Origin: Ramlibacter pinisoli
GTDB lineage: Bacteria; Pseudomonadota; Gammaproteobacteria; Burkholderiales; Burkholderiaceae_C
Direction: 5' to 3'
Assembly (NCBI RefSeq): GCF_009758015.1
Contig: NZ_WSEL01000009.1
Span: 2,095,501 to 2,159,500, forward strand
DNA: 64,000 nucleotides
In this document: piece by piece, positions 28,804-38,288 of the stretch
Numbering within the stretch: the stretch's first letter is position 1
Layout: each line of letters opens with the position of its first letter
Notes under the pieces: generated by a model
Database searches by the model: none
Seen by the model: only the letters and a program-made list of their open reading frames with translations
Told to the model about the DNA's origin: nothing
Made by a program: the position numbers and the translations under genes

Positions 28804-30477
28804 TCAGTCGTGGGCGTAGATGTCCACGTCCTTGGTCTCGCGCACGAACAGCGTGCCGACCACCAGCGTCACGGCCGCGATGATGATGGGGTACCACAGG
28901 CCGTTGTACATGTTGCCGGTCTGGGCCACGATGGCGAAGGCCGTGGTCGGCAGCAGGCCGCCGAACCAGCCGTTGCCGATGTGGTAGGGCAGGCTCATCG
29001 AGGTGTAGCGGATGCGGGTCGGGAACAGCTCCACCAGCATCGCGGCGATCGGCCCGTACACCATGGTGACCAGGATGACCAGGTAGGTGAGGATCACCAC
29101 CATCATCACCTTGTTCATCTTGGCCGGGTCGGCCTTGGCGGGGTAGCCGTCGGCCTTGAGCGTGTCGGACACCGCCTTCTTGAAGTCGGCGTCCTTCTTC
29201 TTCACGTCGTCGGCGGCGGCACCCTTGGCGCTGTACGCCGGGATGCTGGCGCTGCCGATCTTGATGACGGCGGTCGTGCCGGCCGGCGCGGCCTCGTTCT
29301 CATAGCTCACCGAACCGGCGGCCAGCACCTGCTTGGCGATGTCGCACGAGCTGGTGAACTTGGTCGTGCCGGTGGGGTTGAACTGGAACGAGCACTCGGC
29401 CGGGTCGGCCACCACCACCACCTTGTTCTTGGCCTGGGCGGCCGCGAGGTCGGGGTTGGCCGCCTCGGTCAGCGCCTTGAACACCGGGAAGTAGGTGAGC
29501 GCGGCCAGCAGGCAGCCGGCCATGATGATGGGCTTGCGGCCGATCTTGTCCGACAGCGCGCCGAAGATGATGAAGCCGGGCGTGCCGATCAGCAGGGCGG
29601 CGGCGATCATCAGGTTGGCGGTGACCGCATCGACCTTCAGCTGCTGCGTCAGGAAGAACAGGGCGTAGAACTGGCCCGTGTACCAGACCACGGCCTGGCC
29701 GGCGGTCAGGCCCACCAGCGCCAGGATGACGATCTTGAGGTTCTTCCACTGGCCGAACGACTCGGTCAGCGGCGCCTTGGAGGTCTTGCCCTCGCTCTTC
29801 ATGCGCTGGAAAGCCGGCGATTCGTTCAGCGACAGCCGGATCCACACCGAGATGGCCAGCAGCAGGATGGAGACCAGGAACGGGATGCGCCAGGCCCAGT
29901 CGGCGAAGGCGGCCTCGCCGACCATGGTGCGCACCCCCAGGATGACCAGCAGCGACAGGAACAGGCCCAGCGTCGCGGTGGTCTGGATCCACGAGGTGTA
30001 GGCGCCGCGCTTGCCCATCGGCGCGTGCTCGGCCACGTAGGTGGCGGCACCGCCGTACTCGCCGCCCAGGGCCAGGCCCTGCAGCAGCCGCAGCGCGATC
30101 AGGATCACGGGCGCCGCCACGCCGATGCTGGCGTAGGTGGGCAGCACGCCGACGATGAACGTCGACAGGCCCATGATCAGGATGGTGACCAGGAACGTGT
30201 ACTTGCGGCCGATCATGTCGCCCAGGCGGCCGAAGAAGATGGCGCCGAACGGACGGACGATGAAGCCGGCGGCAAACGCCAGCAGCGCGAAGATGAACGC
30301 CGAGCCTGCGTCGAGGCCGGCGAAGAACTGGCGCGCGATGATCGCGGCGAGCGATCCGTACAGGTAGAAGTCGTACCACTCGAATACCGTTCCGAGCGAC
30401 GACGCGAAGATCACCTTCCTCTCTTCGGCGGTCATCGGGCGGGCGGCAATGCCGCTGGCGGCCGTTGCTGTTGCCAT
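28804..30477 (-). CDS. MFS transporter, metabolite:H+ symporter (MHS/ShiA-ProP-like) with a large loop insertion
   Basis: A 557-residue membrane protein. MHS signatures are EWYDFYLYG in TM1, RPFGAIFFGRLGDMIGRK (loop 2-3), RLLQGLALGGEYGGAATYVAEH and SDKIGRKPIIMAG. Twelve helices. Between the eighth and ninth helices is an extra region of about 110 residues (about 370-480) that is soluble, lysine/alanine-rich, and has two cysteines (AECSFQF and SSCDIA) that could form a disulfide in the periplasm. Substrates of the family are small carboxylates, shikimate, alpha-ketoglutarate, proline or betaine. The ATG at 30477 follows AAAGGAGACA. Monocistronic, with its own terminator. Confidence 0.9.
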   Translation of the reverse strand: MATATAASGIAARPMTAEERKVIFASSLGTVFEWYDFYLYGSLAAIIARQFFAGLDAGSAFIFALLAFAAGFIVRPFGAIFFGRLGDMIGRKYTFLVTILIMGLSTFIVGVLPTYASIGVAAPVILIALRLLQGLALGGEYGGAATYVAEHAPMGKRGAYTSWIQTTATLGLFLSLLVILGVRTMVGEAAFADWAWRIPFLVSILLLAISVWIRLSLNESPAFQRMKSEGKTSKAPLTESFGQWKNLKIVILALVGLTAGQAVVWYTGQFYALFFLTQQLKVDAVTANLMIAAALLIGTPGFIIFGALSDKIGRKPIIMAGCLLAALTYFPVFKALTEAANPDLAAAQAKNKVVVVADPAECSFQFNPTGTTKFTSSCDIAKQVLAAGSVSYENEAAPAGTTAVIKIGSASIPAYSAKGAAADDVKKKDADFKKAVSDTLKADGYPAKADPAKMNKVMMVVILTYLVILVTMVYGPIAAMLVELFPTRIRYTSMSLPYHIGNGWFGGLLPTTAFAIVAQTGNMYNGLWYPIIIAAVTLVVGTLFVRETKDVDIYAHD

Positions 30478-30696
30478 CGTGTTGTCTCCTTTGCGTGCCC
30501 GAGATGGACACAGACTGGCATTCTTGGCGGCGGCTCTGACCGCCCGCTTGCGCCAAACCAACGCAGGCTTGCGCGAAACTGAACGGGCTCTGACAACTTC
30601 AGGGCAAACCCGCAGGCCGCGTTTCACCATGCGGGTCGGGCGGTGCCGACGAGCTGGCACCCCCGGGAAAACCACGAGCGCGCCGCGCCGGCGCTG

Positions 30697-31329
30697 TCAG
30701 CCGCGCGCCGGCCGCACCGGCACCGCCGTGGCGGCCGCCGCCGCGTCCCAGCCGGTGGCGAACCAGGGGTCGCCCTGCAGGTAGGCGCGCAGCATGGGCA
30801 GGGCGTCGGCGCCCCAGAACAGCTTGTCGTCGACGGCGATGGTGGGCACGCCGAACAGGCCGGCCGCCAGCGCCTGCGCGCCGGCCGCCTTCAGGTCGGC
30901 CTTGACGTCCTCGCCACCGGGGTCGCGGGCCGGCGCGAGCTGCTGCTGCAGCGCCTGCAGGCGCGCCGGGTCGGCGGCCTCGAGGCCACCGACCCAGACA
31001 TGGCGGAACAGCGCCTCGCAGACATGGCGGTTGGGGCCGCAGGCGTGCGCCAGCCGCAGCAGGCCCAGCGGGTTGAACGGGTGCGAGGCCGGCATCTGCA
31101 GCGCGATGCCGTGCACGTGGGCCTGCCAGAGCACCTGGCGGTAGGTCCATGCGCGCTTGCCGGGGATCTCGGCCGGCCCGAGCTGGCCATGGTGCTTGAG
31201 CAGGCCGGCGAACAGCACCGGCCGGTAGTCCACCGCGTGGCTGATGCCCTCCAGCGCCTGCGGCAACTGCTCGAACGCGAGGTAGGCGTAGGGCGAGATG
31301 AAGTCGAGCCAGAAGGTGAGCCGTTTCAT
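30697..31329 (-). CDS. 2-hydroxychromene-2-carboxylate isomerase family (DsbA-like, kappa-GST type)
   Basis: A 210-residue protein with the family N-terminus MKRLTFWLDFISPYAYLAFEQ, the FxxSPY pattern in which Ser binds glutathione. VLFAGLLKHHGQLGPAEIPGKR and the C-terminal GVFGVPT-type motif GLFGVPTIAVDDKLFWGADAL also match. HCCA isomerase works in naphthalene degradation, but many homologues lie outside such pathways; no aromatic-degradation genes are adjacent. Last of three genes overlapping by four bases (YbaK-DUF1289-this gene). Confidence 0.88.
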   Translation of the reverse strand: MKRLTFWLDFISPYAYLAFEQLPQALEGISHAVDYRPVLFAGLLKHHGQLGPAEIPGKRAWTYRQVLWQAHVHGIALQMPASHPFNPLGLLRLAHACGPNRHVCEALFRHVWVGGLEAADPARLQALQQQLAPARDPGGEDVKADLKAAGAQALAAGLFGVPTIAVDDKLFWGADALPMLRAYLQGDPWFATGWDAAAAATAVPVRPARG

Positions 31330-31574
31330 GCGTCCTCCGGTGTCGCCGCCCCATCGGCCCGCGCGCGCAGGCCGCGCCAGACCTCGCGCCGGTGGGCGTC
31401 GGACAGGGTGCTCCAGGCGCCGATCTCCTCCAGCGTGCGCAGGCAGCCCTGGCACAGGCCGGTGGCGTCGTCGATGCGGCAGACGTTGTTGCAGGGCGAG
31501 GGCACCGGCGCGCCCGGCGGCAGGTCGGCCAGCCGCGGCCACTGGCGCCGGATGTGGCGTGCGGCCGGGCTCAC
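31326..31574 (-). CDS. DUF1289 domain protein (small Cys-rich)
   Basis: An 82-residue protein with the DUF1289 cysteine pattern SPCNNVCRIDDATGLCQGC, i.e. four cysteines in C-x3-C-x7-C-x2-C, followed by LRTLEEIGAWSTLSDAHRREVW. The cysteines probably bind a metal, perhaps zinc or an Fe-S cluster. The function is unknown. Overlaps the genes on both sides by ATGA junctions, so its synthesis is coupled to both. Confidence 0.88.
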   Translation of the reverse strand: MSPAARHIRRQWPRLADLPPGAPVPSPCNNVCRIDDATGLCQGCLRTLEEIGAWSTLSDAHRREVWRGLRARADGAATPEDA

Positions 31575-32074
31575 GCGCCCGGCTCCTGCGCCACGTCGGC
31601 CACCGGTGCACCGGTCAGCCGCTCGAGGTCCTGCGGGCGCAGCCGGAAGACGCCGTGCGGATGGCCGGCCGCGGCCCAGATCTCGTCGAAGCGGAACAGC
31701 TCGCGGTCGATCAGCGTCACCGGCGCCTGCAGGTGGCCGATGGGCGCGACCCCGCCGATGGAGTAGCCGGTGCGTGCCTTCACGAAGCTGGCGTCGGCGC
31801 GCCCGGTCGGGCCCACCAGTGCCTCGACCTTGCGCTCGTCGACCCGGCGGTCGCCCGAGGTGACGACCAGCACCGCCGCGTCGTCGGCCCGGCGGCGGAA
31901 GACGATGCTCTTGGCGATCTGGCCGACCGCGATGCCCAGCGCGTCGGCCGCCTGCTGCGCCGTGCGCGCGGCATCGTCCAGCATCACCGGCAGGTGCGGA
32001 TGCCCCTGGTCCTGCAGCAGGCGGGCGACGCGCTGCACGCCGTCGGGAAGGGAGGACAGTTCAGCGCCGCACAT
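31571..32074 (-). CDS. YbaK/EbsC-family aminoacyl-tRNA deacylase
   Basis: A 167-residue single-domain protein: TAQQAADALGIAVGQIAKSIVFR with the catalytic-site lysine of YbaK/ProX proteins, VLVVTSGDRRVDERKV, and the GYSIGGVAPIGH glycine-rich substrate loop. These enzymes clear mischarged tRNA in trans (Cys-tRNAPro, Ala-tRNAPro). The exact specificity needs comparison with YbaK, ProXp-ala and YeaK groups. First gene of the overlapping trio; a repeat region lies directly upstream. Confidence 0.88.
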   Translation of the reverse strand: MCGAELSSLPDGVQRVARLLQDQGHPHLPVMLDDAARTAQQAADALGIAVGQIAKSIVFRRRADDAAVLVVTSGDRRVDERKVEALVGPTGRADASFVKARTGYSIGGVAPIGHLQAPVTLIDRELFRFDEIWAAAGHPHGVFRLRPQDLERLTGAPVADVAQEPGA

Positions 32075-32108
32075 GGAGACCTGCCGTGTCGGGGTCGAGC
32101 CCGCCTGT

Positions 32109-32216
32109 CGTCATGCCGGGGGCGACCCGGTCGAACGTCATCCCGGGCGTGCCGCGATCGAGCGTCATGCCGGGGCTGACCCGATCCAGCGTCAGGCCGG
32201 GACGGACCCAACCGAT
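32109..32216. repeat. Degenerate 27-bp tandem repeat next to a REPIN-like element
   Basis: Four consecutive 27-bp units start at 32109, 32136, 32163 and 32190, each beginning CGTCA and resembling the left 27 bases of the adjoining palindromic element. The 32075-32368 gap between the YbaK gene and HMG-CoA lyase contains only this array and the element, plus a short degenerate copy after 32334. Confidence 0.75.
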
Positions 32217-32334
32217 CGTCATGCCGGGCTTGACCCGGCATCCATCGCCGGACCGTCGATCGGCCCGGCTCGATGCAGCGGCCGCCGCGTCGTGCCCTCC
32301 CGGAGATGGATTGCGGGTCGAGCCCGCAATGACG
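32217..32334. repeat. 118-bp REPIN-like element (copy A)
   Basis: Two palindromic REP units in inverted orientation enclose a unique centre. The left palindrome at 32221-32241 has TGCCGGG/CCCGGCA arms; the right at 32310-32330 has TTGCGGG/CCCGCAA arms. The outer ends are CGTCA and TGACG; the inner flanks are CCATCGCCGG and CCGGAGATGG. The whole copy matches the reverse complement of 34468-34585, also 118 bp, with about nine mismatches by eye. No transposase lies nearby; a REP-associated tyrosine transposase elsewhere would be the expected mover. Confidence 0.85.
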
Positions 32335-32368
32335 AGGCCCTTGGTCGGGCCCGCGATGACCGCGCCCC

Positions 32369-33277
32369 TCATCCCGCCCTCTTGTTCAGGATCGCCGTGC
32401 TGGCGCGCGAGTTGGGCTTGCGCTGCAGGAAGTCGCTGATGTACGCGCCGGCGTCGACCAGCTTGTCGAGGTCGATGCCGGTCTCGATGCCCAGGCCGTG
32501 CAGCATGTAGACCACGTCCTCGGTGGCCACGTTGCCGGTGGCGCCCTTGGCGTAGGGGCAGCCGCCCAGCCCCGCCGTCGAGGTGTCGTACTGCCAGACG
32601 CCCATCTCCAGCGAAGCCAGCGTGTTGCCCAGGGCCTGGCCGTAGGTGTCGTGGAAGTGGCCCGACACGCTGTCGAGGTCGTAGTGCTGCAGCGCCGCCT
32701 CCATGGCCGCCTGCACCTTGCGCGGCGTGCCGACGCCGATGGTGTCGGCCACCCCGACGTGCTGCACGCCGATGTCCTTCATCAGCCGGGCCACCATGGC
32801 CACCCGCTCGGGCGCGATCTCGCCCTCGTACGGGCAGCCGACCGTGCACGAGATGGCGCCGCGCACCGCGATGCCGCGCCCGCGCGCCGCCTCGACCACC
32901 GGCGCGAAGCGCTCGATGCTCTCGGCGATGGAGCAGTTGATGTTCTTCTGGCTGAAGGCCTCGCTGGCGGCGCCGAAGACGACGATCTCGTCGGGCCGGC
33001 TGGCCACGGCGGCCTCGAAGCCCTTCATGTTGGGCGTGAGCACCGAGTAGCGCACGCCGGGCTTGCGCCGGATGCCGGCCATCACCTCGGCGGCGTCGGC
33101 CATCTGCGGCACCCACTTGGGCGAGACGAAGCTGGTGACCTCGATCTCGGTCAGGCCGGCGTCCTGCAGCCGGTGCACCAGGCCGATCTTCACCTCGGCG
33201 GGGACCTGGGCCTTCTCGTTCTGCAGGCCGTCGCGCGGTCCGACGTCGACCAGCTTGACGCGGGATGGCAGCTTCAT
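32369..33277 (-). CDS. Hydroxymethylglutaryl-CoA lyase
   Basis: A 302-residue TIM-barrel protein of the HMGL family. VKLVDVGPRDGLQNEK carries the metal/catalytic Arg-Asp pair, HFHDTYGQALGN gives the metal-binding histidines, and GLGGCPYAKGATGN contains the active-site cysteine (Cys240). It cleaves HMG-CoA to acetyl-CoA and acetoacetate, the last step of leucine degradation (liuE in Pseudomonas). It lies at the end of the carboxylase/hydratase cluster, separated from the others by the reductase gene and repeats, so it may need its own promoter. Confidence 0.95.
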   Translation of the reverse strand: MKLPSRVKLVDVGPRDGLQNEKAQVPAEVKIGLVHRLQDAGLTEIEVTSFVSPKWVPQMADAAEVMAGIRRKPGVRYSVLTPNMKGFEAAVASRPDEIVVFGAASEAFSQKNINCSIAESIERFAPVVEAARGRGIAVRGAISCTVGCPYEGEIAPERVAMVARLMKDIGVQHVGVADTIGVGTPRKVQAAMEAALQHYDLDSVSGHFHDTYGQALGNTLASLEMGVWQYDTSTAGLGGCPYAKGATGNVATEDVVYMLHGLGIETGIDLDKLVDAGAYISDFLQRKPNSRASTAILNKRAG

Positions 33278-33302
33278 GGCATCTGTCTCCAAAGGTGGGG
33301 CA

Positions 33303-34223
33303 TCAGTATCCCCGGGACCGGTCAACCACGCCGGCCACGGGCTCTCCCCGGTCCAGCGCGCGGATCTTGCCGGCGATCTGCGCAATGCTCTCCTCGCGCA
33401 GGGTGCGCGCCGAGGTGTGCGGCGTCAGGGCGATGCGGGGATGGTTCCAGAACGGGTGCCCGGCCGGCGGCGGTTCCTCGCGCAGCACGTCGATGGTGGC
33501 GCCGGCCAGCTGCCCGCTGTCCAGCAAGGTCAGCAGGTCGGCTTCGACCAGGTGGGCGCCCCGCGCCACGTTGATGAGGTAGGCGCCGGGCCGCAGCCGC
33601 CCCAGCGTGTCGCGGTTGAGGATGTTCTCGGTCTCGGCCGTCAGCGGCAGCAGGCACACCAGCACGCGGCTGGCGGCCAGGAAGGCATCGAACTGCGCTG
33701 GCCCGGCGAAGCAGCGCACGCCGTCGACGGCATGCGGCGAGCGGCTCCAGCCCAGCACCGGGAACTCGAACTGCTGCAGCGCCTGCGCGACCCGCGTGCC
33801 GAGCACGCCCAGGCCCATCACGCCGACCGGGAAGTCGGCCCGCAGGCGCGGCTTGCGGTAGGTCCAGCGGCCCTGCGCGATGTCGCCCTCGTAGGCGGCG
33901 AGTTCGCGGAAATGGCGGATCACCGCGTGGCAGACGAACTCGGCCATCTGCACCGACATGCCGGCGTCGTCGAGCCGCACCACCAGGGTCGACGGCGCGA
34001 TGCGCCGGCCCATCAGGGCGTCGACGCCGGCGCCGATGTTGAACACGGCCCGCAGCCCCGGCTGCTCGTCGAACAGCTGCTGCGACGGCGCCCACACCAC
34101 CGCATGGTCGGCCGCCGGCGCGCCGGGCTGCCACTCGAGGACATCGGCCTGCGGCAGCGCCTCGCGCAGGCCGTCGATCCAGGGGGCGGCGCGGGTGCCG
34201 GAGGCGGAAAAGAGGATGCGCAT
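33303..34223 (-). CDS. ghrA: Glyoxylate/hydroxypyruvate reductase A-like D-2-hydroxyacid dehydrogenase
   Basis: A 306-residue protein of GhrA length. The NAD(P)-binding motif VGVMGLGVLGTRVAQ is followed by WSRSPHAVDG. The catalytic Arg lies in INVARGAHLV, Glu in LREEPPP and His in LTPHTSART. GhrA reduces glyoxylate and hydroxypyruvate with NADPH in E. coli. No direct link to leucine breakdown is known; it may use another 2-oxoacid. It starts at the edge of the 34224-34710 repeat region, so transcription from the carboxylase gene into it may be interrupted. Confidence 0.88.
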   Translation of the reverse strand: MRILFSASGTRAAPWIDGLREALPQADVLEWQPGAPAADHAVVWAPSQQLFDEQPGLRAVFNIGAGVDALMGRRIAPSTLVVRLDDAGMSVQMAEFVCHAVIRHFRELAAYEGDIAQGRWTYRKPRLRADFPVGVMGLGVLGTRVAQALQQFEFPVLGWSRSPHAVDGVRCFAGPAQFDAFLAASRVLVCLLPLTAETENILNRDTLGRLRPGAYLINVARGAHLVEADLLTLLDSGQLAGATIDVLREEPPPAGHPFWNHPRIALTPHTSARTLREESIAQIAGKIRALDRGEPVAGVVDRSRGY

Positions 34224-34280
34224 GGGGGGATTTTCGCCGCCGGACGGACTCACGCCGCGTCAGGGCGAGGCCTGACCGTC

Positions 34281-34467
34281 GCCACGTCGTTGCCGGCTCC
34301 ACCCGTGCCACGTCGTTGCGGCGTTGACCCTTGCCACGTCGTTGCGGCGTTGACCCTTGCCACGTCGTTGCGGCGTTGACCCTTGCCACGTCATTGCGGC
34401 GTTGACCCTTGTCACGTCATTGCGGCGTTGTCCCGTGCCACTGCATTGCGGGCGTCGACCCTTGCCA
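34281..34467. repeat. 26-bp tandem array, seven units
   Basis: Units begin at 34281, 34307, 34333, 34359, 34385, 34411 and 34437 (the last is 27 bp), each starting G(C/T)CAC followed by gTCrTTGCGG and ending ACCCTT or CCCGT. Units 2-4 are identical. The array runs straight into the REPIN-like copy at 34468, whose first bases repeat the same motif. It lies in the 487-bp gene-free gap between the ghrA-like gene and the biotin carboxylase gene. There are no spacers, so it is not a CRISPR. Confidence 0.9.
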
Positions 34468-34585
34468 CGTCATTGCGGGCTTGACCCGCAATCCATCTCC
34501 GGGATGGCACGCCCCGTCGGCCGATGCCTCGAGCCGGGCCGATCGACGGTCCGGAGATGGATGCCGGGTCGAGCCCGGCATGACG
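34468..34585. repeat. 118-bp REPIN-like element (copy B, inverted relative to copy A)
   Basis: The left palindrome at 34472-34492 (TTGCGGG/CCCGCAA) and right palindrome at 34561-34581 (TGCCGGG/CCCGGCA) are in inverted orientation with outer CGTCA/TGACG ends. The outer 35 bases of the two sides form an imperfect terminal inverted repeat. The same length and order, reversed, occur at 32217-32334. Confidence 0.87.
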
Positions 34586-34690
34586 CCTTTTGGGGTCAGG
34601 CCCGGCATGACGCCTTCTGGGGGTCGAGCCCGGCAAACGCCCCTTGGGGCCGGGCCCGGCATCACGTCTGGGCGTCGGGTCGAGCATGAC
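34586..34690. repeat. Degenerate tandem copies after REPIN copy B
   Basis: About four 26-29 bp units built on CCCGGCATGACGCC with variable G-rich ends extend from the right edge of copy B towards the carboxylase gene. Together with the left array this makes copy B tandem-flanked on both sides. The last 20 bp before the gene stop (34711) hold nothing recognisable. Confidence 0.7.
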
Positions 34691-34710
34691 GAGTTCGACT
34701 CGGCGGGGCC

Positions 34711-36699
<1,989 letters not shown>

Positions 36700-37335
36700 T
36701 CAGGACTCCCGGGGCAGGCGCTGCCCCGCAAAGAAACCGCGCAACTCGCGCACCACCGTCTTCAGGAACTTCACCAGCACCACCAGCAGCACGATCGACA
36801 CGATCACGCAGGCGATGAGCACCAGGGTGAACACCGCCGGGTGGGTGGCCGACAACCACAGCAGGAACACCACCAGGCCGTCCTCGGCCAGCGAGACTCC
36901 CCAGTTGGAGAACGGCTCGGGCGAGGTGTTGACCGCCGCCCGCGTCGTCATCTTGGTCGCGTGGCTGGTGGCGGCCAGGCTGCCGCCCACCAGCGCCGCG
37001 ATCCAGCCCATGGCGGCGTTGTCGGCGCCCAGCGCACCGGCCGCCAGCGCCGCCCCGGCCGGGATGCGGATGACGGTGTGCACCGCGTCCCAGACCGTGT
37101 CGACGTAGGGAATCTTGTCGGCGAAGAACTCGACGAACAGCATGAAGCCGCTGGCCGCCAGCACGGCCGGGTGCTGCAGCACCTGCAGGCCGGCCGGCAA
37201 CGGGATCCAGCCGAGGAAGCCGGCCAGCCCGGTGAGGAAGACGGCGGCATAGAGCCGGAAGCCGCTGGCCCAGCCGAGCGCGGCCGCCAGCGCCAGCAGC
37301 TGCGGCGGCTCCATCAGCGCGGGGATCTGGTCCAT
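36700..37335 (-). CDS. DUF4126 integral membrane protein
   Basis: A 211-residue protein with about five to six hydrophobic segments. It has GFRLYAAVFLTGLAGFLGWIPLP near the N-terminus, FFADKIPYVDTVWDAVHTVIRIPAGAALA, GSLAATSHATKMTTRAAVNTSPEPFSNW and a long C-terminal helix. These match the DUF4126 family, whose role is unknown. It lies between the hydratase and carboxylase alpha genes, with 3 bp before it and 0 bp after it, so it is tightly embedded in the operon. A role in substrate passage is possible but unsupported by sequence. Confidence 0.88.
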   Translation of the reverse strand: MDQIPALMEPPQLLALAAALGWASGFRLYAAVFLTGLAGFLGWIPLPAGLQVLQHPAVLAASGFMLFVEFFADKIPYVDTVWDAVHTVIRIPAGAALAAGALGADNAAMGWIAALVGGSLAATSHATKMTTRAAVNTSPEPFSNWGVSLAEDGLVVFLLWLSATHPAVFTLVLIACVIVSIVLLVVLVKFLKTVVRELRGFFAGQRLPRES

Positions 37336-37338
37336 GGC

Positions 37339-38127
37339 TCAGCCCTGGTGCGGCAGCCAGCCGGGCTTGCGCTTCTCGAGGAAGGAGCGGATGCCCTCGC
37401 GGCCCTCGTCGCTCACCCGCACGTCGGCGATGGCCTCGGCGGTGCGGCTGATCAGCCCGGCCGAGATGGTGTGGCCGGCGACGTCCTGCACCAGCTGCTT
37501 GGTGGCCTTGACGGCTTCCGGCCCGGCCACCACCAGCGCGCCGGCGATCTCGTGCACCTTGGCGTCGAGCTGCTCGGCCGGCACCACCTCGTGCACCAGC
37601 CCGATGCGGTGCGCCTCGGCGGCGGAAAAGCGCTCGGCGGTGAGGAACCAGCGGTGCGCGTGGCGGGCGCCCATGGCCCGGATGACGTAGGGGCTGATGG
37701 TGGCCGGAATGAGGCCGAGCCGCGTCTCGCTGAGGCAGAAGTGGGCCCCGTCGACCGCCACCGCGATGTCGCAGGCGGCCACCAGGCCGGTGCCGCCGGC
37801 GTAGACGTCACCCTGCACCCGGGCGATGGTGGGCTTGGGGCAGCGCCAGACCACCTCGAGCATGCGCGCCAGGCCGCTGGCGTCCTCCAGGTTCTGCTCG
37901 CGCGTGTAGCCGGCCATGCGCTTCATCCAGTTCAGGTCGGCGCCGGCGCAGAACGCCGGCCCGTTGCCGGCCAGCACCACGCAGCGCACCTCGGGCCGCT
38001 TGCCCAGTTCGAGGAAGACGGCGGTGAGCTCGGTGATCACCTCGTCGTTGAAGGCGTTGCGCACCTCCGGACGGTTGAGCGTGACGGTGGTGACGCCGGC
38101 AGTGGTGTCGAGCAGCAGATGGTTCAT
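37339..38127 (-). CDS. liuC: Enoyl-CoA hydratase, probable 3-methylglutaconyl-CoA hydratase
   Basis: A 262-residue crotonase-fold protein. The oxyanion loop motif FCAGADLNWMKRM is typical of methylglutaconyl-CoA hydratases (LiuC), and VYAGGTGLVAACDIAVA and ETRLGLIPATISPYV hold the second oxyanion and catalytic Glu regions. It hydrates 3-methylglutaconyl-CoA to HMG-CoA between the carboxylase and HMG-CoA lyase steps, matching the neighbouring genes. The frame is open upstream through most of 38128-38288, but the start at 38127 (MNHLLLDTTAG) fits the family's N-terminus. Confidence 0.92.
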   Translation of the reverse strand: MNHLLLDTTAGVTTVTLNRPEVRNAFNDEVITELTAVFLELGKRPEVRCVVLAGNGPAFCAGADLNWMKRMAGYTREQNLEDASGLARMLEVVWRCPKPTIARVQGDVYAGGTGLVAACDIAVAVDGAHFCLSETRLGLIPATISPYVIRAMGARHAHRWFLTAERFSAAEAHRIGLVHEVVPAEQLDAKVHEIAGALVVAGPEAVKATKQLVQDVAGHTISAGLISRTAEAIADVRVSDEGREGIRSFLEKRKPGWLPHQG

Positions 38128-38288
38128 GTCAGGGCGCCTTGCGGGAAACGATGGGACTGCCCGCAGCATCGGGGAATTCCCCGGCCTTGGGTTGCCGGAC
38201 GTCGGGAAAGCGGGTGGACAGCGCAGGCCATCCACGCCGTGTGGCGGGAACGGCGCGAGCCCGGCGGCGCGGCCGTGGTTGAGCACCT

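Noticed and set aside
30478..30696. Possible small gene or promoter in the gap before the MHS transporter
   Set aside because: No frame with a ribosome-binding site was found and no convincing -35/-10 pair; only a short GGCGG/CCGCC hairpin is visible.
32061..33116. Reading frames running through the repeat regions (also at 34412-34714 and 51514-53247)
   Set aside because: Their unique parts are translations of palindromic repeats and the rest is a wrong-frame reading of neighbouring enzymes.
34281..34492. Possible CRISPR array
   Set aside because: Units are contiguous with no unique spacers and no cas genes are present; it is a simple tandem repeat. The same holds for 51688-51800.
38128..38288. 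In-frame upstream extension of the methylglutaconyl-CoA hydratase gene starting at an ATG near 38292
   Set aside because: The extra ~55 residues are Pro/Arg-rich with no family similarity, and the normal N-terminus begins at 38127. It may be only non-coding spacer.
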